From Fusarium oxysporum f. sp. lycopersici 4287 (taxonomy: Eukaryota > Ascomycota > Sordariomycetes > Hypocreales > Nectriaceae), in the NCBI RefSeq assembly GCF_000149955.1, contig NC_030991.1:227295-291294 (forward strand): a stretch of 64,000 bases of DNA, in the 5' to 3' direction. Each line of letters begins with the position of its first letter. Within the stretch, counting starts at the first letter, position 1. Shown here one piece after another: positions 12,296 to 23,008 of this stretch. The notes beneath the pieces were generated by a model, which saw only the letters and a program-made list of their open reading frames with translations, searched no databases and was not told where the DNA came from. A program made the position numbers and the translations under genes.

Positions 12296-12918
12296 GTCTG
12301 ACTACTCGACCACTGGTACCGCTGCAGCCGGCCGGTGGATGAGCAGCAGAAGGCGATTATGGAGACAGCGACATCCCCAAACATACCACGAAAGACATAT
12401 GAAGCTAGCTGTGTTCAGGCAATGGGTCAAAAGCAGGACAGCGAAGACTACGGCGATAGGTAGCGAGCTTAAGCAATATCTGCGGCTGGAGCCACAAGAA
12501 ACCAAAGATCTAATGGAATGGTGGATGGCTCGCCAGGGGCAGTTTCCCATGATCAGCTAGCGGGCTATCGATATACTTGCGATACCGGCGATGGCAACCG
12601 ATTGTGACAGGTCGTTCAGCCTGGCCAAGCTGACTTTGACGTCACAGAGGCTCTCAATGTCAACGGAAGCATTGGAGAAGTTGCAATGCCTCAAGAACTG
12701 GGTCTGGCATGGCGTGGTGAAGCTAGGAGCGACAGCGGGTGGGAGGGATGAACTTCAGTGAGAGATTGGAAATAGTAGTATGGAGAGCATAGATGTTGAG
12801 ATTTAAAACGGTTGAAATATTTGATCAGGTATTTCAAACAACACATCCAATACTGGAGGCTATTAAATATCTCAAATATGACCCTGAATTTGATTTGTTT
12901 GATTTGTGGGCAGCGCTG
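12296..12918 (+). mobile_element. hAT element 3' fragment (family hAT-2)
   Basis: Plus-strand C-terminal transposase remnant: an ELKQYLRLEP segment, then AIDILAIPAMATDCDRSFSL and LTSQRLSM...LQCLKNW, the hAT dimerisation region, with a stop before AIDIL. After the coding part come repeated GATTTG-type motifs and an end at CAGCGCTG (12911-12918). The hAT-2 copy at 40434 has a similar end (CAGTGCTCATC) and the same LTSQRLSM motif. The 5' part and catalytic core are absent. Confidence 0.75.
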
Positions 12919-13538
12919 ATTAGTGGTGGTGTTTCTTCGTCCGATTCTCCCATCGTGCTACCCTCCCCATTCTGATCCTCATTCTCGTCATGCTTAAGCC
13001 TTTCGTCCTCTTCGTCTTCTTTTCCTTCTTCATCCATACCACCGGCTTCAGAATCGCCAGACTCCCATCATGACAATGCTCTCAATCGCTCAAGGTGTTG
13101 TGCTCACAGTGTTCCCCTTAGTCAGCTCTCTCTTCACCGAAGTCGGTTTTAACGTCGACTCCATTCGGTGACTTGATAGATTACCAAAACCCCTCGGTCA
13201 AAGCATTAGCCTGTTTCCAAAGCTCATGGCTCCACAATGCTGATATCAAACCAGTAAAACCCCAGATACTATAGTAGGCAGTGGTAATATTGTTTAGTAA
13301 CCCAGCATATCCGTCTGGCAAGCAGTGTTGATAGCTGTATCAAAAATTAGCACCATCAGCCATGATATCTTGTTACTCACAGTGGACTCGGCGACATATG
13401 ATAATGATCTGACATAAGGAGTGCCTCGAGCGTGACTTCGGACCCCTGGAAAAAGCTCGTTAGGGTCCCTGATGGAATCCACTGCGGGACATGGCGTACG
13501 CTCTGGTGCTTTGTTTATACTTAAAATGATATTCGTTT
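12919..13538. other. intergenic
   Basis: No gene supported. Contains a Ser/Glu-biased low-complexity stretch (about 12.95-13.04 kb). The second half is the 3' flank of the Gac1-like gene. Confidence 0.4.
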
Positions 13539-14618
13539 CTAGTGAAGCTTTCTTCTGAAATCAACCTCGAAGTTGACTCCTGAGTTATCATCCCAATATT
13601 CCTGACCATTGACGATATATCGCACACAAAAGAACAAAGGGCTCGAGTCAAGCTCATCCGCATCAAAGAGCCTAATGCCAACAACAAATTTATAGTAATT
13701 TTGCCCATTCCTAGAGATTGGAGCACGATAATACTGCGCTGGGGCTTCGGAGACCGTTTTCCAATAATCTCGCGTAAAACGGCAAATGATAGATTTTTCA
13801 AAGGCCAAGTTGGCTACCACGATAAGGACATAGAGAGCCATGCGACGACTAGAGAAATAGAGTCTTTGGACTCTGACATCCATCGACTTTCGCGTCGAAT
13901 CCTCATCGGGGAAGTTAGGTGTAAAGATTTCCCATTGAGGCGACGAGGCTACTTGCTGGTTGGTTATCCTTTCATCCAAGAGTGGATCCTTGCTCACAAA
14001 TGATGAACTTGTGTCGATTGTCAGTGGTTTGTCGGCGCTCGAAAAGTAGCGTACATACTCCAAATCTGGGCCAAAATGAACAGTCTTGAACAAAGGCTGC
14101 TTTTCGGCGCTACGACGATGACCGAATACATGCAGAGCCGGACGTGACTGTTGCTGTATCTTTGCTCCCCCTCCTTGGACGTGACCTCCATCAGTTGTAA
14201 CAATCGCCGTGCAACTGGGCGTCGTCGCAGAGGAAGCACAGTTCAGTCCTCCAGTGTGTTGATTCAATGTGACCCTTTCGTTTGCAGTACAATTGGGATG
14301 CCCATGTTGAGGGTCGCCCTGGAGCTTCTTTTTCGAAGTGGCTTGTGATGGCAGGGTATTTAATCGCAAAATCCGCCTGGCGCATTCTTTCAAGCCTATT
14401 GAAATCTTAAAATCCTTGCCAAAAGATTGGAAGATACTATTATCTTTGGAGGTATGTAACGTTGAATCTCTTGGAGTGATCGAACAAACTGACGTCGCAC
14501 CATAATATCGTTGGGTTGGACTACGCGATCGTAGTGACATTGCCGGGGCTCTTATGGCTTCTGATCTTGCCTCCATGTGCCTGCGTGCGAGCGGGGGCCG
14601 GGTGTCGACGGAATGCAA
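13539..14618 (-). CDS. Gac1-type PP1 regulatory subunit with CBM21 domain
   Basis: Intact 359-codon frame. A PP1-docking RVxF-type motif, KTVHF, lies at residues 178-182 and is followed by GPDLEYVRYF. Residues ~245-355 form a carbohydrate-binding module family 21 domain: DVRVQRLYFSS, VVANLAFEKS, CRFTRDYWKTVSE, LFFCVRYIVNGQEYWDDN and NFEVDFRRK. In Saccharomyces, Gac1 brings the PP1 catalytic subunit Glc7 to glycogen synthase through these two elements; the same role is inferred here, in cytosol or on glycogen. The N-terminus (1-175) is low in recognisable motifs, and the protein is shorter than my expectation for core fungal homologues, fitting an accessory paralogue. MSLRSRSPTQR at residue 27 is an alternative start. 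Both functional motifs look complete. Confidence 0.8.
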   Translation of the reverse strand: MHSVDTRPPLARRHMEARSEAIRAPAMSLRSRSPTQRYYGATSVCSITPRDSTLHTSKDNSIFQSFGKDFKISIGLKECARRILRLNTLPSQATSKKKLQGDPQHGHPNCTANERVTLNQHTGGLNCASSATTPSCTAIVTTDGGHVQGGGAKIQQQSRPALHVFGHRRSAEKQPLFKTVHFGPDLEYVRYFSSADKPLTIDTSSSFVSKDPLLDERITNQQVASSPQWEIFTPNFPDEDSTRKSMDVRVQRLYFSSRRMALYVLIVVANLAFEKSIICRFTRDYWKTVSEAPAQYYRAPISRNGQNYYKFVVGIRLFDADELDSSPLFFCVRYIVNGQEYWDDNSGVNFEVDFRRKLH

Positions 14619-16144
14619 GTAGAAACAGTAGGAAGATTATTGGATGCTGGTTGAGAGCCCGTGCTTGAGTCGTCCTTTTTGTATGTAATATGGGAGAAAT
14701 AGACAACGGAGAGCTGTATCTTACGTGTGGTTTGATATATGAGGCGAACGAATGCAAGGCATGGTTTTCCGCAGGACAACACAGCAAGAAGCTGGCGTAG
14801 ATAAAAGCATCCTGGCGGGTGGAGGTTTATTAGATTAGGTTATGATGGTAGAGCAGGGATTTGTGTTACATGTTGAAGGTGTGATTGGTGATTTAATGTT
14901 GACTTTTGTTTATGATGAATATGGCCGTGGGTTCATGGGTCATCGAAGATATGTTGACTCTGCTGCCAGTGCGGGGAGTGACATTGGAGAAAAGTCCAAT
15001 CACTCCGAGCATGTCGCTCTTCCTATGCCTCAGAGGACCTAAATTGTACCATGATAGTTTTCAAAATCATGATACGATAAGGAAATTGTCTCAAAAGTAA
15101 CATGTGAAATCACCACACCGCAGGCGGCTCAAATCATTGATACGTCATAGTGCTCAGTATTGTCCAATAGTATTTGAAGTTTCCTAAGATATACTCCAGC
15201 TAGACATGTGAGATGCCACAAGAAGTTAGAAAGGGTGACGTTGACGTACCATCATCAAAGCCACAATTCTCGTACTGACAGCGGGGTCTGTCGAATTAAA
15301 ATGCCTCAAACGAGAGATACTTTACTGCCTACCTAATTTCTATTTATGATAGGAGTACCAGCAATTTCCGTAGTTACAAAGAGGAACCATGCACACGCTA
15401 CACCAATAATCAGTCTGTCCTCTTCTTGCATTGCCGTCACTCTCCGTAAGGGGCCTCCTTTTTGGCTTTTTGACCTCATTTGGCCTTGTCGAAGGCCCTG
15501 ACAAGCAAAGTAGTCCGACCTCATCTGCCGGCGGACAAGGGGCTCTTTTTGCTGTATTTTAGGGTCGGATTCGCCCCCTGCGCGATACCTCTTCCTTGAC
15601 TGACTTTCTTGATATATGTTGAATCAGGCGTTGTAAATGCACTCTCGCCTCTTCCAATGAGTCATATACCCCTTCTTGTTTGGCTGGGGCCTGTGTAGTT
15701 AAGCAATATAGCCATTAATACAGGCCACATCAAGAAGGAAGGTCCAACAATGTGCCTGCCAAGGGCCGCAGCGGAGGGAATGATCATAGGCATAATATGA
15801 CCTCAACTGGCCACCTCGATCAACATGGTTCATTTCGTCGTTATAAGCGGCAGCAACTGTCGGGGATTTTATTACCTTAACAGCTTCGTCACCAAAAAAA
15901 AGCGCTGTATCGGCTTGGCCTCTGACTTCTTAGAAGACGGCCTCTTTCTCTTTCGATCAACTCGATGGTCGCCCGTGAACACAGTAGAGTCAAGCGAGAG
16001 TTGCATAGAATAGAATCAGGCGAGAAGTATGTGGAATCAGATTCACAACCCCAAAGTATGGTCCACGTTTCATATCCAGTCGCATGAACCTAGTGGTAAT
16101 ATGTGGCAGTTCCCCTACTTGTAGTAAATTTTCAGCTGGCCTGA
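14619..16144. other. intergenic, upstream of Gac1-like gene and downstream of CDK
   Basis: Presumed 5' region of the Gac1-like gene (about 14.6-15.2 kb) and 3' flank of the CDK gene. Open frames (14521-14787, 14842-15042, 15333-15524, 15825-16013) have no recognisable features. Confidence 0.4.
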
Positions 16145-17241
16145 CTACGCAACAAAGCCTTCAAAGTAAGGGTGGTTGCAGGCCTGTTTAGCCGAAATGC
16201 GTCCAGCCGGATTGTAGATCAGCGTCATATCGAGAAGTTCGAGCCCTGCTTTGTTGAGGTTATTGCAGAGAGCCTGATCGTAGTTACGTTGCCACTTAGG
16301 AAACGAGGACTTGAAATCACGGTACGAGGTAACTCCAGGCCAAACGTCTTCCGTAGGAGTACCCAATGTGCTAGGGGATCAACGTCAGACTTCTCACCCA
16401 CAGCATATGCAAGGGCGATAAACTTACCGGAAGATTTTAAAGATCTCATCAATCTCAGAGTCACCAGGAAATAGCGGCTTTCGAACGCACATCTCTGCAA
16501 AGATACAGCCGACAGACCACATATCAACACCCGTCGAGTATTGTTTTGCGCCTAGTAGAAGTTCAGGTGCTCGGTACCAGAGCGTCACGACATCATGAGT
16601 GTATGGGCGCAGAGGCACACCAAACGCTCGTGCCAACCCAAAATCGGCTAACTTGAGATTTCCTTCCTTGTCGATGAGGAGATTAGCGGGCTTCAGATCT
16701 CGGTGCAAGATACGGTGGGAGTGGCAGTAATTAACGCCAGCACAAAGCTGGTACATGAATTTTCTGACCACCGTGTCGTTCATACCTAGTTGCATGAGGT
16801 ATGCCGATGATCCCTCCGGAAGCACCTTGCCTCGTCCACCGTCACTGACCGGTAAGGTCTCCATGTACCTTTTCAGGTCGATATCAAGGAATTCGAAAAC
16901 GAGGTAAAGCTTGTGGTAATCTGCGTGAATGATGTTAAGAAGGCGCAAGATGTTTGGGTGCTGCAGTTCCTTGAGGAGAGAAATCTCCCGGATGGAAGTG
17001 CTCGGTACGCCCTCGCCCTCGGCTTCAAGATGGATTTTTTTCAATGCGACAATTCGTCCCCCATTTGCAAGGTCACTAGCCTTGAAAATAGCACCACAGG
17101 CACCTGTTAAGTTTAATTAGCCCGGTATTTAAATAGAAATATATTAGAAAATACAATGGCTGCATAAATGGTGGCCAAGGTCCCAGAGCTAGGGTCAGAC
17201 GTACCTTGGCCAATCTTCTCTCACTTCTGGTAATTATCCAT
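16145..17241 (-). pseudogene. CDK1/Cdc2 paralogue, three exons, one stop in codon 7
   Basis: Model: exons 17241-17205, 17103-16428 and 16370-16145, introns of 101 and 57 bases with GTACGT/ACAG and GTAAGT/TAG borders; 313 codons. Exon 1 reads MDNYQK-stop-EKIGQG, so a TGA (17223-17221) interrupts the usual Cdc2 N-terminus. The rest is intact: Gly loop GQGACG, VALKK lysine, PSTSIRE (PSTAIRE in classic CDK1), [19 protein letters not shown], a T-loop Thr in [14 protein letters not shown], and the CDK end NHPYFEGF. Positions 14 and 15 of the Gly loop are Ala and Cys, not the Thr and Tyr that inhibitory kinases phosphorylate. No in-frame ATG restores the N-lobe. It is a single-lesion pseudogene, unless the stop is a sequence error. 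Confidence 0.85.
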
Positions 17242-18089
17242 ACTGTGGGCTTGTGGGCAAGAGTGTTGAAACCTGGGGGAATAATTGTATGAATGAGATT
17301 GCGAATTGTATCGCTGTATGAGAGGATCGGCTTTTGGAGGCTACTGAAAATGATTTTATCGCACGTCATTATTCCCCATCAGGTTGTAAGGTAGGATTTG
17401 GTTAGCGAAGAGAAGGCCCTGGAGAGGAAATGGAGACGAGGAGGATAAATGATAGGGAAAAATGAAGGAGAGAATAGAGAATAGAGATGAGAGGTTTCTG
17501 CTGGTCAATAAACGGTCGCTGCCATGTGCGGGGCCGGTGATGGCTTCGCGCCATGACCTCAGGGTGGCAATTGCTACTGCCTAGAACAGACAACGCTTTC
17601 ATTTGTGTATAAAGAGCTGCACGACTCGGTGCATCCTATCCTTGAGATTTTGTTCCTTAGATAATCCTCGTTAATTTCCTGATGCCATCTCAGATCCCTG
17701 TAGAGCCAATTGTCTGACACTGAGCGAGTGTAGTTGGTACGGAATACAGACCGGGTCTCTATAACGGTTTTTGTTAAATGGCAGCTAAAGAGGTCGTCGA
17801 AATCGTTGTCGTTACTTATCTGAGTCGATCCGCGATGCTATCTGTCGTGACGTGCTCGATTGTAAGGCTAAAAATTCGTATATTAATATCGGATCCAGAC
17901 CATTATGTACCGGTAGGGAACTCAAAGTCCTGGCAATGTCGTACCTCTCTGTTCTCGTGCCGATGGTGTGATGCACCCAGCGCGGCGGTCAATTCAAGTT
18001 CAAGCCAGTTTTCATGAGAAGTGAATTACGGCGCTTCTAGCCCGTAACTTGAATTGAATTGATGAATTGGTAAGTGAATATGACGTGAG
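17242..18089. other. intergenic, CDK upstream region
   Basis: Presumed promoter of the CDK paralogue, purine-rich on the plus strand near 17.4-17.5 kb. No other gene seen. Confidence 0.4.
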
Positions 18090-18153
18090 AATGAACGAAT
18101 GAACGAAATTTATTCCACCTGGGAGGACTAAGCTAGTAGGGCCAAGTACGCTA
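18090..18153 (-). mobile_element. LINE 3' terminal fragment
   Basis: GAATGAACGAATGAACGAAATTTATTCC plus a G-rich stretch resembles the 3' end of the LINE remnant at 39737 (GAATGAATGAATTTATTCC...GGGCC). The simple GAAT/GAAC repeat is the tail of a non-LTR retrotransposon lying on the minus strand. A Fot element abuts it at the TA of 18152-18153, suggesting the Fot inserted into this LINE. Confidence 0.55.
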
Positions 18154-19437
18154 ACGTATATAATAAGCGAATGCACCAACCAAGCGAGTGCACCAGAAAT
18201 TCCCACCATCAAGACAGAATAGAGCTTAAAATCACAGCAAAGCATCTACGTAATTGAAACTAATCTCTATACTCCTCTTCAGATATTCGTACAACTATCT
18301 GACTTGTTCTTGTATTATGTCCAGTCTTTCCACAGGTTCTACAGCGCCTTTCTCTCGCCAGCTCTGTCCTTCCCCTACTACCACTTCTCGATAATTCGGC
18401 CACCATCTGCGCATCAACGTCTTTCTGATCAATTACATCCCTACCCTCACCTACAGTCATCTTTCCTCTATTACGTAGGCGGCTTTTTTTTGCTCTGCGC
18501 CTTTTGCTAAGAGTCTCATTTGCCTGTCGAAGGATCTGATTCTCAGACTTTAATAATGCTATCTGATGCATTATCGCCTTCGTTCCCTTAGAAAATGACT
18601 TGAGCGCATTAACATTAGATGCTGGAGAGCTGTCCTGGTGCCTTCTGATTCGTCTTTCAAGGTATTCAGACTGAGAAGTGGCCTCGAGGACAGTCTTTGG
18701 CGTCTTGGGCACCCAAAGGTCGGGAAGGCTAGCCTCCTCCTCGATTGGCGTTGGAGTTCGTAGCTGCACATCAAGCTTCGATATAACACTTTCCAGGTCT
18801 AAAGGAACAAGCCCGGACCCTCTAAGCCCCCCCCCCCTGATATTACTTTCAGTTATAGCGGCTTGGTGGGCGGCATAAAATGCCGGAAAGAAGTCCGTCT
18901 TTGAAACGTGGGTTAGAGAGCACCTAATCAGATGCTCTACTTCTCGACCATATGCCTTTTTGAGCGGCCCAAAGCACCCGACATCAAGAGGTTGAAGTAG
19001 ATGAGACAAATGAGGCGGCATACAAAGCGTGATGATTTTATTTGCCTTGTAATATCTCTCAAAGTCGACCGAGTGGTGACTTTCGTGTCTGTCGAGGATC
19101 AGGAGACGATAGCGATTCTTTGATTGCTTGGTAGTACACCGGTCGAAGTGCTTTAGCCACTCGAGGCCTGTCTCGTTATCTGTCCAGCCATTAGGGCTCG
19201 TCGCAATAGCCCAATCGCCCGGGAGGCTGCTTTCTCGGTACCAGTTGGCGAGGTGATATTGGCCCGTACCTATGATGAACGGCGGGATCGCTTGGCCCTC
19301 GGCATTGATCGCCTGAATGATTGTAATTCATTCCCGGTTTCCAGGCTGCACTGATTTTGGTCTTCCACGCCTTTCAGCACCTGTGACGACCATTCCGCTC
19401 GCAATGACGCCCATCATAAAGCCAGTAAACTCGAAAC
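18154..19437 (-). mobile_element. Fot1-like element copy B, 5'-truncated
   Basis: The element's 3' end starts ACGTATATAATAAGC at 18154 and carries two tandem copies of an AAGCGARTGCACCA motif. The transposase on the minus strand runs from about 19437 (TGFMMGVIASGMVV) to 18260. A stop follows the conserved QPGN near 19330; from there the frame is open through LLQPLDVGCFGPLKKAYG to the C-terminus (ORF 19021-18260). The terminal knuckle reads CRTCGKTGHNTRTS, so its last Cys is Ser. The N-terminal DNA-binding domain, first catalytic Asp and 5' terminal repeat are absent. Confidence 0.85.
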
Positions 19438-20175
19438 GCCCCTTCACAGGGCTGCTGGTGGTAGTTTCTGCCGAGTAAAGGTCATCAACAGAATGGCAGC
19501 GGAAAAACAGAAGCGCAAGAGAGTATTTTGGCGAAACTGGTGGAGATTGGAGGGACTACATTGTTGGACCTGCCAAATGCGAAGGGAAAGTCAACAAAGC
19601 AAATTTTTCAAGAATGTAGGAAGGAGTGGAAAGAGCAAGAGGATAAAGACTGGTTGATTAGAAATGGATGAGGTCGAGGAGACCAAAGAATAGAACGATC
19701 AAGCTATAGGAGAGGAAGATAGCCCCACGTTGTACAAGATAATAAAGATCGTATTAGCTTTCCATAGTTTAAGGCTATCCATTTACTTCCGTAGAGAGGA
19801 ATGATAAGCGTAGCTAAAAGCTTTTTTCTTATAATAACACAGGTTAAGCCATCCTAATTATTTGTTTTAATGTAAACATTCCTGCTATCTGATAAGGTCA
19901 CCTAAACCATGATCGCTCAAGTTCACGTAGCAGAAAGACAATTAGAGACACTAATTATGACTTTATACTGCCAGGGGTATGACAAAGAAAACAGTTTTGG
20001 GGTTTGGGTACTTGTAATTGACGCAACAATCTGCCATAGTGCAAGCAGTCGTGGACTCAGGAGTGTGAGAACCAGGCTTGGCAATGTCGCTATAACCTGG
20101 ACAAGGAATAGTTGGAATTGCTGGGTTCAGTTGAAATTTAAGCTGTTGCAGACAAGGGGAAACTTCCATATAGTA
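19438..20175. other. intergenic, flavohemoglobin downstream
   Basis: A short Lys-rich frame (about 19.49-19.67 kb, containing NAKGKSTKQIFQEC) has no known match and may be a gene fragment. Nothing else supported. Confidence 0.35.
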
Positions 20176-21465
20176 TCAGGAAGTTGGCGACCCAAATACC
20201 TCCATGCGAATGTGTTTCTCATCAACACCCAGATCCCGAAGTGCCTTGCTCTGAGAATTCATAAACGCCTGTGGCCCGCAGATGTAGTAATTCGCTTCTG
20301 GCAGAATCACCTTATGCTTAACCTCTGCAAGGTCCACGCGCCCCTCATGGTCGTAATCAAGCCCTAGTATATCGTCTTCTTCAACCTGCTCATAGTAAAC
20401 AAGGCGGGTGACTTCCGGATGGTCTCTCACAATCTCGATGAGGGTGTCTTTCATAGCATGGACGCGTGAGTTGCGTGCGGCATGGATGAATACCACTTTC
20501 CTCGGTTTACCTTCCTGCGTTATCTTCTTCAGCATTGCCATCATAGGTGTCAGTCCAACTCCTCCGCTAATAAACACCACGGGCGTTATAGCATTGATGT
20601 CCAAGACGAAATCACCAAATGGCATGCTGATATCCACCTCCGACCCCTCCGGCAGCAACTCGTGAAGGACATTGGATACTCGGCCGGCCGGTTTTATATC
20701 CGATGCGAATTCTCTTTTAACGGAAATTTGAAAATACTTTCCATTTGGTACGTCAGACAGACTATATTGCCGGGGTTGGTATGTCCCAAGCTCAGGCACA
20801 AAGCATCGGATACTGACAAACTGGCCAGGCTTGTAGGATGGCAAAGCTCCCTTGTCGGCTGGCATGAGATGGAATGAGATGATTTCCTCGCTCTCTCTCA
20901 CTTTGTCAGAGATGAAGAATTTGCGCCATCCGTTCCAGCCGCCGGGTGTCGCCATGGCCTCTCGATACAATCCTTCCTCAAAAGTAATGAAATACTCAGC
21001 GAGCTGGTAGTATGCAGCATCCCAAGCATCCAAGACCCTTGAATTAACTTCATCCCCGAGGATTTGCTTGATCGCCGAGAGTAACCCTTGGCCGACGATG
21101 GGATATTGGTCCGCAGTAACTCCCAAGCTCGCATGTTTATGTCCAATGCGGGAAATAGCTGCCTTCATGGCTTCAGGGTTCTCAATATTGGCGGCATATG
21201 CCCACACGGCGTGCGCGAGGGCGGCTGGCTGCTCGCCTGTATCTTGATGGGCTGTGTTAAAGATGTTCTTGAGCTCAGGGTGTTTATTGAGCAATTGGCG
21301 ATAGAAGAGCGTTGTAATTTCGAGGCCGTGTTTTTCCAGTGCGGGGATGGTCGATTGGACGACTTTGATCTGCTCCGGAATCAGCGCCGTCGAGGCATAC
21401 GCTCTTCGATGCACCTGATAGAGCGCCCCGCGTCTAGCACGCCAGATGATGGTCCGAGCCAGCAT
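20176..21465 (-). CDS. flavohemoglobin (nitric oxide dioxygenase), probably mitochondrial
   Basis: Intact intronless frame, 429 residues. A basic, Arg-rich, acid-poor N-terminus (MLARTIIWRARRGALYQVHRR) looks like a mitochondrial presequence and adds about 26 residues to the usual ~400. Globin domain (~28-165): LFYRQLLNKHPEL with the B10-type Tyr, GEQPAALA with a distal Gln, and HKHASLGV with the proximal His. FAD/NAD reductase (~175-429): RQYSLSD for FAD, ISGGVGLTPMMAML and YYICGPQAFM for NAD(P)H, EVFGS at the end. Family knowledge: it oxidises NO to nitrate using O2 and NAD(P)H, protecting against nitrosative stress; some fungi have cytosolic and mitochondrial versions. It is one of the best-preserved genes here. 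No promoter element was identified. Confidence 0.93.
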   Translation of the reverse strand: MLARTIIWRARRGALYQVHRRAYASTALIPEQIKVVQSTIPALEKHGLEITTLFYRQLLNKHPELKNIFNTAHQDTGEQPAALAHAVWAYAANIENPEAMKAAISRIGHKHASLGVTADQYPIVGQGLLSAIKQILGDEVNSRVLDAWDAAYYQLAEYFITFEEGLYREAMATPGGWNGWRKFFISDKVRESEEIISFHLMPADKGALPSYKPGQFVSIRCFVPELGTYQPRQYSLSDVPNGKYFQISVKREFASDIKPAGRVSNVLHELLPEGSEVDISMPFGDFVLDINAITPVVFISGGVGLTPMMAMLKKITQEGKPRKVVFIHAARNSRVHAMKDTLIEIVRDHPEVTRLVYYEQVEEDDILGLDYDHEGRVDLAEVKHKVILPEANYYICGPQAFMNSQSKALRDLGVDEKHIRMEVFGSPTS

Positions 21466-22348
21466 GTTGAATTATTTTGGGTCGGTTGAAATGGCTATCA
21501 ATGCATTCATTTCAAGGTCATCTGAAGCTGCTGTGGGGAGAAGCTTTATAGGTGGCATAGCGTGCGGAGGCGTCCAATGGACTGCCATATGATGCCATGA
21601 TGAATTTGGACGTTACGCATATATGACCTCACTAACATCATTCCCAAGTGACTTGTACCAATGGCTTCCTTTCTTGATTACATTATTCTACATACTAAGT
21701 GGATGACCAGCAATGTGAAAATGACTACCTATACCTCGTCCCGCTACATCGGCAACAAACCCAAAAACAAACACCCATGCGGTGGTGCTAACCCTTGAAT
21801 CCACTTTGATCATGGCCCTCAGTAACAGAATTTTGGGATTGAAGTTAACTTTTACCCTGTACTTAACCTCTTCTGCTTGCGCGAAGGGCCATGTCACGTG
21901 CGGTGAGCCGACCAGACCATTTATCGACACAAGACGAGTATATTCTGTCTATTCGATTACTCCTGGGCCATGGTGTATTCCTTTAGATAGATATGTAACT
22001 ATAAATAGAGCTTTACCTTTTCCTTTGATCAATGAATTGATTTAGGGGCAGGATAACCAAGAATTTAAGACGACTCGATCTCTAACCTCTAATAGGCGCT
22101 CAAAGCCGGAGCTTCCTTTCCGATACTAATGCTTCCCTCGCACTCTGGAGCTTGAAGTGGTATGATCAGGTCACTATTCTGAGTTCACTAGCCAGAATCT
22201 TCGTATGATCTGACCGAAAAGGTTTACGCCAAGTGCGCCTGATGGCAGCATATCTTTCAAGCTGCGTATGGCTTTAAATAAAGGCTTCCGACGCGACAGG
22301 CTCGTTCCCAAGGTCAGCATAGAAAGCCTTGAGAAATTGTGTACCATC
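21466..22348. other. intergenic, flavohemoglobin promoter and RING block upstream
   Basis: The first ~300 bases are presumed 5' region of the flavohemoglobin gene. From ~22.19 kb the sequence resembles the region upstream of the first RING copy. No separate gene seen. Confidence 0.4.
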
Positions 22349-22978
22349 ATGGCGAGAGCGAATGTATCCCATAACCCTATGATAAGCCCTGGATGCATCG
22401 CGTCAGAGGAATGCATCCAAGCGCTGCCCATTATTATTATTTTCGTATGTCTTTTCATGTTTTATGCCCTTCTTATCATATACGAGTATGCCATCTCCCA
22501 CCAACAAGTCTCGAAACCTCCATTTCACAAGCTAAGTATGGCAAAGACTCAAGTCTAGGAACAACCAGATCCCGGTCCAAGGGGATTCCGAGAGCGATGT
22601 CCCAGCAAGGAGTATAAGTTCCGAGATTAGCGACTTGCAGCGGTTGGACTCGATTGCTCCATCGCAGGCATACAAGCAAGCGATGACAGGAATAGAAACT
22701 ACAGGCTCAGAGCAGCATTCTACCTGTCCCCACGAGGTTATCATCTGGTAGGGAATACATAAACTAATAGGCAGTTTCATGTTTAGTTGACAATTCTTAA
22801 TAGTGCTATATGCTTGGAAGTGATAGCGGATAGTGATATCGTCCGTCGGTTATCGTGCGGGCATATATTTCATTCGGGTTGCATTACTCTATGGTACCTG
22901 AGGCGGCATTATGCCTGCCCTTTATGCGTATCACGCTACATGACATTGGAGTGTGAGCATGTCCAAACAAACAGATGA
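22349..22978 (+). pseudogene. RING-H2 transmembrane protein, copy 2, probably disrupted
   Basis: Exon 1 from ATG 22349 encodes ~25 residues then a hydrophobic segment (LPIIIIFVCLFMFYALLIIY), as in the intact paralogue at 38205. The linker frame from ~22.54 kb is open to EVII, and a GTAGGG...TTAATAG intron joins it to CAICLEVI; the finger has CGHIFHSGC and CPLC and ends in TGA at 22978. The donor/acceptor pair used by the paralogue (here GTATGC and CTAAG) enters a frame with an early TAG, while the open linker frame is one base off. So one indel probably separates the membrane and RING halves, unless splicing differs. Membrane E3 ubiquitin ligase ancestry is inferred. Confidence 0.68.
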
Positions 22979-23008
22979 AATTCGCAATCCGAGCAAGAGA
23001 GGTATTAT

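Noticed and set aside
13701..14003. 100-codon plus frame
   Set aside because: Antisense shadow of the Gac1-like gene.
19909..20367. 152-codon plus frame
   Set aside because: Overlaps the 3' end of the clearly real flavohemoglobin gene on the opposite strand, so it is a shadow frame.
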